Assembly: GCF_000377985.1 (NCBI RefSeq) | Contig: NZ_KB899042.1 | Span: forward strand, 362,784-426,783 | Source: Sporolactobacillus vineae DSM 21990 = SL153 | Lineage (GTDB): Bacteria > Bacillota > Bacilli > Bacillales > Sporolactobacillaceae | DNA: 64,000 bases | Reading direction: 5' to 3' | In this document: piece after piece, positions 27,328 through 35,382 of the stretch | Layout: each line of letters opens with the position of its first letter | Numbering within the stretch: position 1 is the stretch's first letter | Program-made: the position numbers and the translations under genes | Notes under the pieces: model-generated | The model's input: the letters and a program-made list of their open reading frames with translations, nothing else | Told to the model about the DNA's origin: nothing | The model's database searches: none

Positions 27328-28221
27328 ATGGAATTGCGACACCTGATCTATTTCATTACCGTAGCGGAAGAACTGCATTTCGGACGGGCTGCCGAACGGC
27401 TTCAGATGACTCAGCCGCCGCTGAGCAAACAGATTCAGCAGCTGGAAGACGAGATGGGTGTGGTCCTTTTCAAACGAAACAAACGTCATGTAGAACTGAC
27501 CACAGCCGGCGAATTCTTTCTTCCTGAGGCACGACAAGTGATTGCACAGCTCGATCAGGCTGTGGAAACGGCGCAGCGAGCCCAGCGCGGTGAATTCGGC
27601 CGGCTCGTGATCGGATTTGTCGGTTCGGCTACCTACGATATTCTGCCCCAGTTCATCCGCGAATACCGGCGTCAATTCCCGCATGTTGCCGTTATTCTGC
27701 ATGAATTGTCGACGCCGCAGCAGGTTAGCGCACTGATCGGCGGCCGGATTGACCTCGGCCTGCTCCATCCTCCGGTCAGCAGTACGCTGATCGAAAGTGT
27801 TCCGGTCAAGAAGGGCTTCGCCGCACTTTCCCTGTCCAAAAACGATCCGCTCGCCAGGAAAAAGAAAATCTCTATTGAAGATCTGCGCAACAAATCGTTT
27901 ATCGTCGTCTCCCGCGAAATCTGGCCCGGTCTGTATGATGAATTCCTGTCCCTTTTCAAAGATGCCGGTTTCCGGCCGAAAATTGTCCAGGAAGCCACCG
28001 AATACCAGATGGTCGTCGGCCTGGTCTCTGCCGGAATCGGAATCGGTGTGGTTCCCGCTACAGCGGAAAAGCTGTTTAACCTCGAGGTTGTTTACCGCGA
28101 GATTGACAGCCATCCGCTCCGGGCCGTCCTTTCCATGGCGCACCTTAAAAAAAATGAGAATCCGGCTTTGAAACAGTTTATCTCTCTGACCCAAAAGATT
28201 GTGAACAGGGACCCATCATAA
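27328..28221 (+). CDS. alsR: LysR-family regulator AlsR
   Basis: A 297-residue LysR protein with the N-terminal winged helix MELRHLIYFITVAEELHFGRA and TQPPLSKQIQQLE, then the periplasmic-binding-like effector domain. AlsR activates alsSD in response to acetate and low pH. Divergent placement next to alsS is the same as in Bacillus. ATG 27328 has GGGGAGAT 7 nt upstream; the frame extends 35 codons upstream over the promoter, so that part is not coding. Its stop is only 2 bp from the stop of the convergent transporter gene, with no terminator visible. Confidence 0.93.
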   Translation: MELRHLIYFITVAEELHFGRAAERLQMTQPPLSKQIQQLEDEMGVVLFKRNKRHVELTTAGEFFLPEARQVIAQLDQAVETAQRAQRGEFGRLVIGFVGSATYDILPQFIREYRRQFPHVAVILHELSTPQQVSALIGGRIDLGLLHPPVSSTLIESVPVKKGFAALSLSKNDPLARKKKISIEDLRNKSFIVVSREIWPGLYDEFLSLFKDAGFRPKIVQEATEYQMVVGLVSAGIGIGVVPATAEKLFNLEVVYREIDSHPLRAVLSMAHLKKNENPALKQFISLTQKIVNRDPS

Positions 28222-28223
28222 GG

Positions 28224-29375
28224 CTATGGTTTCAGAAGCGTATCATCCTTACTCTTCCGGCGCAGACGGATCAGCCGGACAATGTGCAGCACAATCGCCT
28301 TGATCATGGCGTACGAAGGCACGGCCAGAATCATTCCGATCGGACCGAGCCACTTACCGGATACGAGAAGCAGAACAATGATCGTCAGCGGATGCGTATT
28401 CATCCGTTTGCCCATGACAAGCGGCGAAATCAGATGGCCGTCGAGCTGCTGCACAATGACAATGACCAGAAGGACAAGCAGTGCTTTGAACGGTGAATCC
28501 ATCAGCGCAACAATCAGCGCCGGTACGGTACCGATAATCGGACCCATATAAGGAATGATATTCGTCACGCCGACGATCAGCCCGAGCAGCAGGCTGTAAG
28601 GCAGCCCGATCAGTGCGAAACCGATACTTGAGTTGACACCGACGAAAGTCGCAACAATGATCAGCCCGTGAATGTAGGAGGACAGCGTCGTACTCAGATC
28701 GAGCAGGATGGTGTTGACTTCATGATGGTACTGATGCGGGAAAAAACGGGTGACGGCCTGAGGCAGCCGGTTGCCGTCTTTCAGCATATAGAAAAGGATG
28801 AACGGTACGGTCACAACGGTCAATGCGACGTTGACGACCACACCGAAGAACGTGGACAGACCGGATCCGGCGTGGCTCGTATAATATTTAACCATCGACA
28901 GCAGGGACTGCTGGATTTTATCAATAGAATAAATATTCTGGTGCAGCAGCCATTTGAAGCCGCGCGTTGCAGCCAGCTGATCAAAACTCCTGCGCCAGTT
29001 ACCGATATAATCGGGCAGCTGGGCAAAAAGCGCCTTGACCTGACTGACGAGCGGCGGCCCAACGGAGGTTACGAGCAGAACGATCAGCCCGGTGAGCAGG
29101 ATATAGGTCAGCAAGATTCCGAGAACTTTCGGAATCTTAAATTTACCGAGAAAATCGACAAACGGACTAAGCAGGAAGAACAGAAATCCTGCGACAAGGA
29201 CAGGAAAAAAAAGCGTCGTAAACAGCGTCACGACCGGTTCAAAAATGAAGGAAATTTTCGTCAGGACGAAGATGAGCAGCGCGATGGCCAGCATTTCAAC
29301 CGTCCAGAAAATCACTTTTGAATGCTTATTAAACATAGCCGCCGCCCTTCCGAACTTCTGATTCTCCTCTGACAC
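28224..29375 (-). CDS. AI-2E family transporter
   Basis: A 383-residue membrane protein with about eight hydrophobic segments and the family features PFVDFLGKFKIPKVLGILLTY early and GVTNIIPYMGPIIGTVPAL plus LDGHLISPLVMGKRMNTHPL late. The family includes the AI-2 exporter TqsA and Na+/H+ antiporters, so substrate is open. The frame begins at GTG 29375 with AAGGAAG just before; ATG 29336 with GGAAGGG 10 nt upstream is a good alternative. Promoter TTGCTT-18 bp-TATAAT lies immediately upstream. Confidence 0.88.
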   Translation of the reverse strand: MSEENQKFGRAAAMFNKHSKVIFWTVEMLAIALLIFVLTKISFIFEPVVTLFTTLFFPVLVAGFLFFLLSPFVDFLGKFKIPKVLGILLTYILLTGLIVLLVTSVGPPLVSQVKALFAQLPDYIGNWRRSFDQLAATRGFKWLLHQNIYSIDKIQQSLLSMVKYYTSHAGSGLSTFFGVVVNVALTVVTVPFILFYMLKDGNRLPQAVTRFFPHQYHHEVNTILLDLSTTLSSYIHGLIIVATFVGVNSSIGFALIGLPYSLLLGLIVGVTNIIPYMGPIIGTVPALIVALMDSPFKALLVLLVIVIVQQLDGHLISPLVMGKRMNTHPLTIIVLLLVSGKWLGPIGMILAVPSYAMIKAIVLHIVRLIRLRRKSKDDTLLKP

Positions 29376-29388
29376 TCTTCCTTAAATT

Positions 29389-29418
29389 ATTATACCCTGT
29401 TGCGCTTCGGTTAAGCAA
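29389..29418 (-). promoter_or_regulatory. Promoter of the AI-2E-type transporter
   Basis: Minus strand TTGCTT (29413-29418) and perfect TATAAT (29389-29394) with an 18-bp spacer. If RNA starts near 29382, ATG 29336 fits better than GTG 29375 as translation start. Confidence 0.55.
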
Positions 29419-29536
29419 AGAAAAGACAGGCGGCTTCCCCCTATCGGCCGTCCTCAGCACAGCCGGCTGGTCGATTTCCGGGATTTAGCAGTATAATTTG
29501 AACAACGGGGTTTGGCTCACGAGGGGATGTGAACAG

Positions 29537-30985
29537 ATGAGTATACTTACGGTCTTGCTGGGCATTGTCATTATTTCGAATATTTTTCTTGGCGCGACAG
29601 TTATTTTTCTTGAACGGAAAAGCATTAGTTCGACATGGGCATGGCTGATGATTCTCAACTTCATGCCGGTTGTCGGCTTTATTTTATATCTGATTTTCGG
29701 GCAGAATCTGAGCCGGCGGAAAATCTTCAAATGGGATCATGCCGTCCATGAGCGGACGAAGGAAATGGTCGGCAAACAGATGCTTGAGATCGTGAATCAG
29801 GAATATCCGTTCTCCCAGCCGATTCTGAAAGAATATCACGGTCTGATCTATATGAATCTCAATAATGATGAGGCGCCGCTGACACTGAATAACCGGCTGA
29901 CCGTCTACACGGACGGTGAGGAAAAATTCAGACAGCTGCTTCAGGATATTCGGTCGGCCCGGCATCACATCCACATCGAATACTATATTTTCCGCAGCGA
30001 TTTTCTCGGCAATGAAATTATTGACGCACTTGCCGCAAAGGCGAGGCAGGGCGTCGTCGTCCGTCTGCTGGTTGATGACGAGGGATCGCGCAAACTTTCT
30101 AAGAAACTGGTTCGCCGGCTGACCGCCGCCGGGGGCAAGTTCCAGACCTTCTTTCCCGGACGCCTTCCGCTCCTCAATCTGCGCATCAATTACCGGAACC
30201 ACCGGAAGCTGGTCATCATCGACGGCACCACCGGCTACCTGGGCGGTTTCAATGTCGGTGACGAATATCTCGGACTCAATAAGAAATTCGGCTACTGGCG
30301 GGACACACATCTGCGGATCGTCGGTGAAGCGGTCAACAGTATTCAGTCGCGCTTCTTGCTTGACTGGAATCAGGCTGCGGGTGAACAAGTGCCTTTTCAG
30401 GATTATTACACGATCGACCCGAAAACGTACTATGGCGAAGTCGGGATTCAGATTGTATCCAGCGGACCGGACAAGAAATGGGAACAAATCAAGAACGGCT
30501 TTATCAAGATGATTCTCACGGCTAAGAAACACATTTACATCCAGACCCCTTATCTGATCCCGGACGAGAGCCTGCTGAACGCCATCTCCATCGCATCGCT
30601 CTCCCATGTCGATGTCCGGATCATGATTCCGAACAAGCCGGATCATCCATTTGTCTACTGGGCTACTTTTTCCAATATCGGACTGCTGCTGGAGGCCGGT
30701 GCCCGCGTATACCTTTATACCAACGGATTTCTCCATGCCAAGACGATCATCATCGACGACCGGATCGCATCGGTCGGTACGTCGAATCTGGATTTCCGCA
30801 GCTTCAGTCTCAATTTTGAAGTCAACGCGTTTATCTACCATCAGCAAACCGCACGGGAACTGGCCAATATTTTCAAAAAGGATATCCGCCTGTCCCGGGA
30901 GCTGACGATTGAAGACTATGAGCATCGGTCCAACCTGATCAAGTTTAAAGAATCCGTCTCCCGCCTGCTGTCCCCAGTGCTGTAA
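29537..30985 (+). CDS. cls: Cardiolipin synthase
   Basis: A 482-residue membrane enzyme making cardiolipin from phosphatidylglycerol, the same length as Bacillus ClsA. Two N-terminal membrane spans (about residues 5-60) are followed by two phospholipase D motifs: HRKLVIIDGTTGYLGGFN near residue 220 and HAKTIIIDDRIASVGTSNLD near residue 400. ATG 29537 has GAGGGG 10 nt upstream; the frame runs 13 codons further up. A TATAAT element lies at 29492-29497. Confidence 0.95.
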   Translation: MSILTVLLGIVIISNIFLGATVIFLERKSISSTWAWLMILNFMPVVGFILYLIFGQNLSRRKIFKWDHAVHERTKEMVGKQMLEIVNQEYPFSQPILKEYHGLIYMNLNNDEAPLTLNNRLTVYTDGEEKFRQLLQDIRSARHHIHIEYYIFRSDFLGNEIIDALAAKARQGVVVRLLVDDEGSRKLSKKLVRRLTAAGGKFQTFFPGRLPLLNLRINYRNHRKLVIIDGTTGYLGGFNVGDEYLGLNKKFGYWRDTHLRIVGEAVNSIQSRFLLDWNQAAGEQVPFQDYYTIDPKTYYGEVGIQIVSSGPDKKWEQIKNGFIKMILTAKKHIYIQTPYLIPDESLLNAISIASLSHVDVRIMIPNKPDHPFVYWATFSNIGLLLEAGARVYLYTNGFLHAKTIIIDDRIASVGTSNLDFRSFSLNFEVNAFIYHQQTARELANIFKKDIRLSRELTIEDYEHRSNLIKFKESVSRLLSPVL

Positions 30986-31010
30986 GCGGGCGACACGAAC
31001 CAGCATTCAG

Positions 31011-31057
31011 AAAAAAACGAGTGCCCGGAGTTGAACCGCTCCGAAGCACTCGTTTTT
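31011..31057. terminator. Bidirectional terminator between cls and thioesterase gene
   Basis: ACGAGTGC/GCACTCGT and CGGAG/CTCCG arms form a long stem, with a run of seven A residues on the left and TTTTT on the right. Confidence 0.9.
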
Positions 31058-31082
31058 CACTTATCGTTAAGCTCAATGAAGT

Positions 31083-31532
31083 TCAGCGAACCGGTACATC
31101 AATCCCGCGGATCTGGCGAAGTTCCGGTGCATTTGCCGGACCGTCCTGATGCTGTCTGAGGATCGCCTTCATCTTCTCTGAAAGCGGAACAACCGATTTG
31201 GTCCGGTAATTGTAGCCAATCAGGGTCACCCGGCCGCGTGCGTGCCAGTTCCCGTTTGCGTCGGCAATGGCATGCTCGACATCGAAACTGGAATGGGAAA
31301 TAGTCCCGATCCAGGTGTAAACGGTAATTGTTTCGTCATAACTGATCTCATGAATATAATCACAGTGCGTCGACGCCACAATGACCTTCCAGTCGTTCAG
31401 GTCCATGCTGGGCGTGAACCACCGGAAAATTTCACGTTTTCCCTCTTCAAAATAGGTGTAGTAAACGGCATTATTGACGTGTCCCATGCCGTCGCAGTCC
31501 GCAAAGCGCACCGTTAACTTCGTCGTAATCAT
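31083..31532 (-). CDS. Acyl-CoA thioesterase, hot-dog fold
   Basis: A 149-residue protein of the 4-hydroxybenzoyl-CoA thioesterase/YbgC group: VRFADCDGMGHVNNAVYYTYFEEGKREIF contains the Asp of the active site and the HVNNA turn. It probably hydrolyses acyl-CoA or acyl-ACP; the substrate is unknown. It is a single gene facing cls tail to tail. Confidence 0.88.
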   Translation of the reverse strand: MITTKLTVRFADCDGMGHVNNAVYYTYFEEGKREIFRWFTPSMDLNDWKVIVASTHCDYIHEISYDETITVYTWIGTISHSSFDVEHAIADANGNWHARGRVTLIGYNYRTKSVVPLSEKMKAILRQHQDGPANAPELRQIRGIDVPVR

Positions 31533-31631
31533 GAACTGATGCCTCCATACGTGTCGTTCTTTCCAGGATGTACTTATTTATTAAGTGTAGCACACTCGGA
31601 ATATTTCTTGCTGAACGGACGTATGCGCGGT

Positions 31632-32345
31632 TTACTGCTGTAACGATGCCCTGTACTCCGACGGCGACTGCTTCTCATATCTTTTAAACATCCTGGTAAA
31701 AGAAGCGTTATACTCATAACCCAGCTGGTACGAAATGGTCAGCATGCTCAGATGCGAATCCCTGAGCAGTTCCTTGGCACGATGAATCCTCAAAAAGTGA
31801 ATATACTCAAGCGGCGTCATCTGCATCTTCCGTTTAAACCAGCCGCAATAGTAAGACGGTGTATAGTGTTCCATCTCAGCCAGTGCGCGGATATCAATCT
31901 TTTCCGTGTAATGCTGACGGATAAACCGAAGTGACAAACTGTCGGGTTTTACCGCCGTTTTCCGCAGCAGATAATGAAGCAGCAGGACCGCTTCTTCACG
32001 GTGATCCTCAATGACTTCGCGGATCAGCAGTTCACGGACCGGCAATAGGTTCGGGCTGATTTTGATCACCGCACCCTCTTTTTGCACCGGCATGTCATGA
32101 AGATACAAATCTGCATAATCGACCGGCAGATTGATGACCAGACTTTCGTTAGACACTGAGGAGTCAGTCAGATAGGTATGCTGAAAAGGCAGCAGACAGA
32201 GCTGCGTTTCTTCCACACACTTTCTGCCTTCCGGCGTGATAATCATGACGGAACCATGAATTGGAATCAATAATTTCACCTGTGATGCATTCAGCCTCCG
32301 GGACAGCTGCGCAATCGAAATAAAATAGAAGCAGATATCCTGCAT
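31632..32345 (-). CDS. AraC-family transcriptional regulator
   Basis: A 237-residue protein with an N-terminal cupin-like sensing region (IPIHGSVMIITPEGRKCV) and a C-terminal AraC double helix-turn-helix (about 140-235, ending in SYQLGYEYNASFTRMFKRYEKQSPSEYR). ATG 32345 has AAGGAG about 11 nt upstream; twelve codons upstream in frame lack support. It is divergent from the aquaporin gene and may control it (inference). Confidence 0.88.
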   Translation of the reverse strand: MQDICFYFISIAQLSRRLNASQVKLLIPIHGSVMIITPEGRKCVEETQLCLLPFQHTYLTDSSVSNESLVINLPVDYADLYLHDMPVQKEGAVIKISPNLLPVRELLIREVIEDHREEAVLLLHYLLRKTAVKPDSLSLRFIRQHYTEKIDIRALAEMEHYTPSYYCGWFKRKMQMTPLEYIHFLRIHRAKELLRDSHLSMLTISYQLGYEYNASFTRMFKRYEKQSPSEYRASLQQ

Positions 32346-32507
32346 GCCGCGTCGGCTCCTTCTCTTCCTCAAGATCTGCAAATTTTGCGTTCCAGAGCTT
32401 CAGTTTAACAAATTCAGGCAGCGGATGCCATGTCAGAAATGTTACAGCCGGCTATGGGGCAATAAAACAGCCGGCAAGTTTAACAAAGTTATAGATCAAG
32501 GACAAGA

Positions 32508-32521
32508 TGTAAACGAATTCA
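32508..32521. promoter_or_regulatory. cre-like site upstream of the aquaporin gene
   Basis: TGTAAACGAATTCA fits 13 of 14 positions of the CcpA consensus and lies about 105 bp before the start codon, in the intergenic region shared with the AraC regulator. Confidence 0.5.
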
Positions 32522-32624
32522 GATAAATTCGGTTAAGATTCCCCTATATAACGGCTAAGACACCGGCGGGAGTGCCCTGTATACTTTTTCTGTCAAACTT
32601 ACTGTTCAGGGGGAAACTCAGAAA

Positions 32625-33335
32625 ATGCATCAATTAGTTGCAGAATTTCTGGGCACCGCACTGATGATCGTCTTCGGTGTCGGTGTCCATTGCTGCGAAG
32701 TGTTAAAAACATCCAAATACCAGGGATCCGGTCACATTTTTTCGATTACGACCTGGGGATTCGGCATCACGGTCTCATTATTTATTTTCGGTAATGTGAA
32801 TATCAATCCGGCAATGGTGGTTGCTCAGGCTGTTCTCGGCAATCTGCCCTGGTCAAACGTCATTCCGCTGAGTGTCGCCGAAGTGCTCGGCGGTGTCTTC
32901 GGCGCCATTGTCGTCTACATCGCCTATGCTGATCAGTTTAAGGCTTCCGTCGACATCGACCGTGTCAAAATCAGAAACATTTTCTCAACAAACCCGAATG
33001 TGCGAAATCTGCCGCGTAATTTCTTCGTCGAGTTTATTGATACATTTATTTTCATCCTGGCCATTCTGGCAATTTCGTCAGTCCATACGCCGGGTATCGT
33101 ACCGATCGCCGTCGGTCTGCTTGTCTGGTGCATCGGCATGGGGATGGGCGGTCCGACCGGATTTGCCATGAACCTTGCCCGGGATATGGGGCCAAGAATT
33201 GCCCACGCCATCCTGCCAATTCCCGGAGGAAAAGCAAGCAACGACTGGCAGTACGGCATCATCGTTCCCGGTATTGCCCCTTTTGTCGGCGGTATTTGTG
33301 CCGCACTGTTCTATCGCTGGTTCTTCGGTGCTTAA
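32625..33335 (+). CDS. MIP-family channel (aquaglyceroporin-like) with altered second NPA box
   Basis: A 236-residue protein with six membrane segments and the MIP start VAEFLGTALMIVFGVG. The first pore loop has NINPAM, but the second reads NLARDMGPR, with Leu in place of Pro of the NPARD box. Aquaglyceroporins of lactic acid bacteria include lactate facilitators, so lactate or glycerol are reasonable substrates (inference, not shown). The ribosome site is GGGGGAAA about 12 nt before the ATG. It is divergent from an AraC regulator and has a cre-like site upstream. Confidence 0.88.
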   Translation: MHQLVAEFLGTALMIVFGVGVHCCEVLKTSKYQGSGHIFSITTWGFGITVSLFIFGNVNINPAMVVAQAVLGNLPWSNVIPLSVAEVLGGVFGAIVVYIAYADQFKASVDIDRVKIRNIFSTNPNVRNLPRNFFVEFIDTFIFILAILAISSVHTPGIVPIAVGLLVWCIGMGMGGPTGFAMNLARDMGPRIAHAILPIPGGKASNDWQYGIIVPGIAPFVGGICAALFYRWFFGA

Positions 33336-33361
33336 CAGCGGATCTTAAGATAAATATGAGT

Positions 33362-33409
33362 AAAAAAGATCTGCGAAGCAGTTTACCGCTGCGCCGCAGA
33401 TCTTTTTTT
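33362..33409. terminator. Bidirectional terminator between aquaporin and rpsN2
   Basis: AAGATCTGCG and CGCAGATCTT arms with an inner AGC-rich stem; A-run on the left, seven T residues on the right. Confidence 0.9.
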
Positions 33410-33425
33410 CACCTATGCCTGATGC

Positions 33426-33695
33426 TTACCAGCTTGCTTTACGTACCCCGGGAATCTGTCCCTTATGGGCATAGTTGCGAAAGGCAATACGCGACATTTC
33501 AAATTTCCGCATATAGCCGCGCGGCCTGCCGGTCAGCATGCAGCGATGATGCAGCCGGGTCGGCGATGAATCCCGCGGCAGCCTCCTGATCGCTTCCATG
33601 TTCCCTTCCGCCTTCAATTTCTTGCGCAGGTCGGCATACTTTGCGACCATTGCCTCACGTTTCAGTTCTTTTACAACCTTGGACTTCTTAGCCAT
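33426..33695 (-). CDS. rpsN2: Ribosomal protein S14, zinc-independent paralogue
   Basis: An 89-residue S14 ([17 protein letters not shown], then [28 protein letters not shown]). The short zinc-type S14 has 61 residues with two CxxC pairs; this long form lacks them and corresponds to the alternative S14 that replaces the zinc form under zinc starvation in Bacillus. GAGGAGAT lies 7 nt before ATG 33695. No clear Zur box was seen upstream, but a 9-bp inverted repeat is present. Confidence 0.92.
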   Translation of the reverse strand: MAKKSKVVKELKREAMVAKYADLRKKLKAEGNMEAIRRLPRDSSPTRLHHRCMLTGRPRGYMRKFEMSRIAFRNYAHKGQIPGVRKASW

Positions 33696-33745
33696 ATTAA
33701 AGATCTCCTCACAAGCCCTGTAAAAGCTTAGCCATGAATAACGTA

Positions 33746-33775
33746 ACACTTGTTTTTCACCAGTGCAACAAGTGT
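33746..33775. repeat. Inverted repeat upstream of rpsN2
   Basis: ACACTTGTT (33746-33754) and AACAAGTGT (33767-33775), perfect 9-bp arms spaced 12 bp, about 50 bp before the rpsN2 start. It could be an operator; it does not look like the Bacillus Zur box. Confidence 0.4.
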
Positions 33776-33863
33776 GCAATTAAGCAACTGACCGATGAAA
33801 TTTATTGTATTGCATCAAAAAACCTCCCCGGTTCATGCAGAGAGGCTGTGTCATCCGTTGCTG

Positions 33864-34523
33864 TTAATCGAGCGATTTCTTTGAAAAGATGTTCTTTAGC
33901 CAGACAAGAATGATCGGAATCAGCGAAATGAATACGATCAGAATCATAATCAGTGAGAAATGGGCTTTAATCACCGGAATTTGCCCGAAGAAATAGCCGG
34001 CCAGAAGACCGAGAAGCGTCCACGCGGCACCGCCCAGGACGTTGTAGAGAAAAAAGTAGGGATAGTGCATCCGGCTGCCGCCGGCGATAAATGGAATAAA
34101 GGTACGGATGAACGGCATAAATCTGCCGAGAAATACCGCAAAGCCGCCATATTTATTGAAAAACGCCTGTGCCTTGTCCATCTTCTCCTCATTAATCAGC
34201 CGCGAAAACAAATGATGCTTTTCCAGGCTCTCCCCAATTTCCCGCCCGATCCAGTAATTCACTGTATCACCTAGGACCGCAGCAATCAGAATCAGCAGGA
34301 TCAGTGCAAATAGATTCAGGCCTGAGGCGCTGTGCGCTGCAATCGCTCCGGCCGCGAACAGGAGTGAGTCGCCGGGGAGAAACGGGCAGATCACCAGCCC
34401 TGTTTCGATGAAAACGACGACAAACAATATTCCGTAAGTCCAGACCCCGTACTGATTGACAATCTGAAGCAGGAATTTATCAATATGCAGGAACAGATTA
34501 ATAACCCAAGACAGCGTATTCAT
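33864..34523 (-). CDS. DedA-family membrane protein
   Basis: A 219-residue protein with four to five membrane segments and the family words FIETGLVICPFLPGDSLLF, NYWIGREIG and FLGRFMPFIRTFIPFIAGGSRM. DedA/VTT proteins flip or carry lipids such as undecaprenyl phosphate or phosphatidylethanolamine; the exact substrate here is unknown. Single gene on the minus strand. Confidence 0.9.
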   Translation of the reverse strand: MNTLSWVINLFLHIDKFLLQIVNQYGVWTYGILFVVVFIETGLVICPFLPGDSLLFAAGAIAAHSASGLNLFALILLILIAAVLGDTVNYWIGREIGESLEKHHLFSRLINEEKMDKAQAFFNKYGGFAVFLGRFMPFIRTFIPFIAGGSRMHYPYFFLYNVLGGAAWTLLGLLAGYFFGQIPVIKAHFSLIMILIVFISLIPIILVWLKNIFSKKSLD

Positions 34524-34665
34524 TCAACAATCCCCTTCACCGAATTAAAATGAACGATCTTTTTCTATCCTAACGAATTCATCATGAAATGGGAAGCCCC
34601 ACCGGACGATTCAGCTTCCAGAAAATGACGATACCATACTTTTCTGAAGGGATTCTGAAAAACTG

Positions 34666-34699
34666 CAAAAAAGCAGCTCTTTGATTAAAAAAGAGCTGC
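34666..34699 (-). terminator. Terminator after the glutaredoxin-like gene
   Basis: Perfect 10-bp stem GCAGCTCTTT/AAAGAGCTGC with a 7-nt loop followed on the minus strand by six T residues. Confidence 0.85.
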
Positions 34700-34718
34700 C
34701 TGCAGCGTCGAAACAAAT

Positions 34719-34991
34719 TCAGTAGCCGACGGCCTGCTTCAAAAATGATGTGATCGTCTCTTCATGCGAATCGCTCAGTAATTTTCCCGTCTTTTTGTCG
34801 ATAAATGTAGGGACGGTCAGAAACTGATATTTTTCTTTTAGCGCGTTAAACCGTTTTTCATCATCTTCGCGGACAAACATTTCAATTTCATGATTATATT
34901 TACCATCCAGACCGTCGTTAAGGACCCTTTTGGCACGTTCACAATAGGGACAGATCTGCTTCGTAATCATCAATATGCGCTTTTCGGCCAT
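34719..34991 (-). CDS. Glutaredoxin-like thiol-disulfide protein
   Basis: A 90-residue thioredoxin-fold protein with the redox motif ICPYCERAKRVL (Cys14 and Cys17) and a TVPTF cis-proline loop. It probably reduces disulfides or mixed disulfides in the cytoplasm. GAGGAGG lies 11 nt before the ATG. It is distinct from the second glutaredoxin at 53997. Confidence 0.85.
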   Translation of the reverse strand: MAEKRILMITKQICPYCERAKRVLNDGLDGKYNHEIEMFVREDDEKRFNALKEKYQFLTVPTFIDKKTGKLLSDSHEETITSFLKQAVGY

Positions 34992-35211
34992 GAAAGGTCA
35001 GCCTCCTCTTTCCGTTTCTTCACATTTATTTTATCAGTTCTCCGGAACCCTGTCCTGCAAACTGCCTGAACGGGGTCATCGATCTTTATCATTGGTTTTT
35101 CGGTCTTCAGGCGCGGTCTTTCGGTCTTCATCATTTGCTGGACGTTCGCCCAGACCGCCGTGCTGCTGAACGCATATAATGGATTATTCAATCGGTGAGG
35201 AGGTGTTCTGC

Positions 35212-35337
35212 ATGGGATCTCCCTGCGACGGAGGAAATGTCGGCGGAATCGGAGGCATCGGCCACAATACCGGTTTTGCACTGCTTGTGGTTCTGTTCAT
35301 TCTCCTGATTATTGTCGGCACCGCTTTCTGTTATTAA
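35212..35337 (+). CDS. YjcZ-family small sporulation-type membrane peptide
   Basis: A 41-residue peptide starting at ATG 35212 with a strong GAGGAGG 8 nt upstream. The N-terminal half is Gly-rich (GGNVGGIGGIGHNTG) and the C-terminal half, FALLVVLFILLIIVGTAF, is one membrane span, which is the hallmark of the YjcZ family of Bacillales. Upstream CATATAAT (35173-35180) resembles the -10 of mother-cell sigma factors (E/K). It is short and easily missed by gene finders. Confidence 0.85.
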   Translation: MGSPCDGGNVGGIGGIGHNTGFALLVVLFILLIIVGTAFCY

Positions 35338-35347
35338 TTCGATGACA

Positions 35348-35373
35348 GAAAAAGGCACCTGAAAAGGTGTCTC
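35348..35373 (-). terminator. Terminator of the mevalonate operon
   Basis: On the minus strand GACACCT and AGGTGCC (one mismatch) around TTTTC, followed by TTTTT, 10 bp after the pmk-fni stop codon. Confidence 0.6.
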
Positions 35374-35382
35374 ATACATACT

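Noticed and set aside
33746..33775. Inverted repeat upstream of rpsN2 as a Zur box
   Set aside because: It lacks the TCGTAAT-N-ATTACGA type sequence known from Bacillus.
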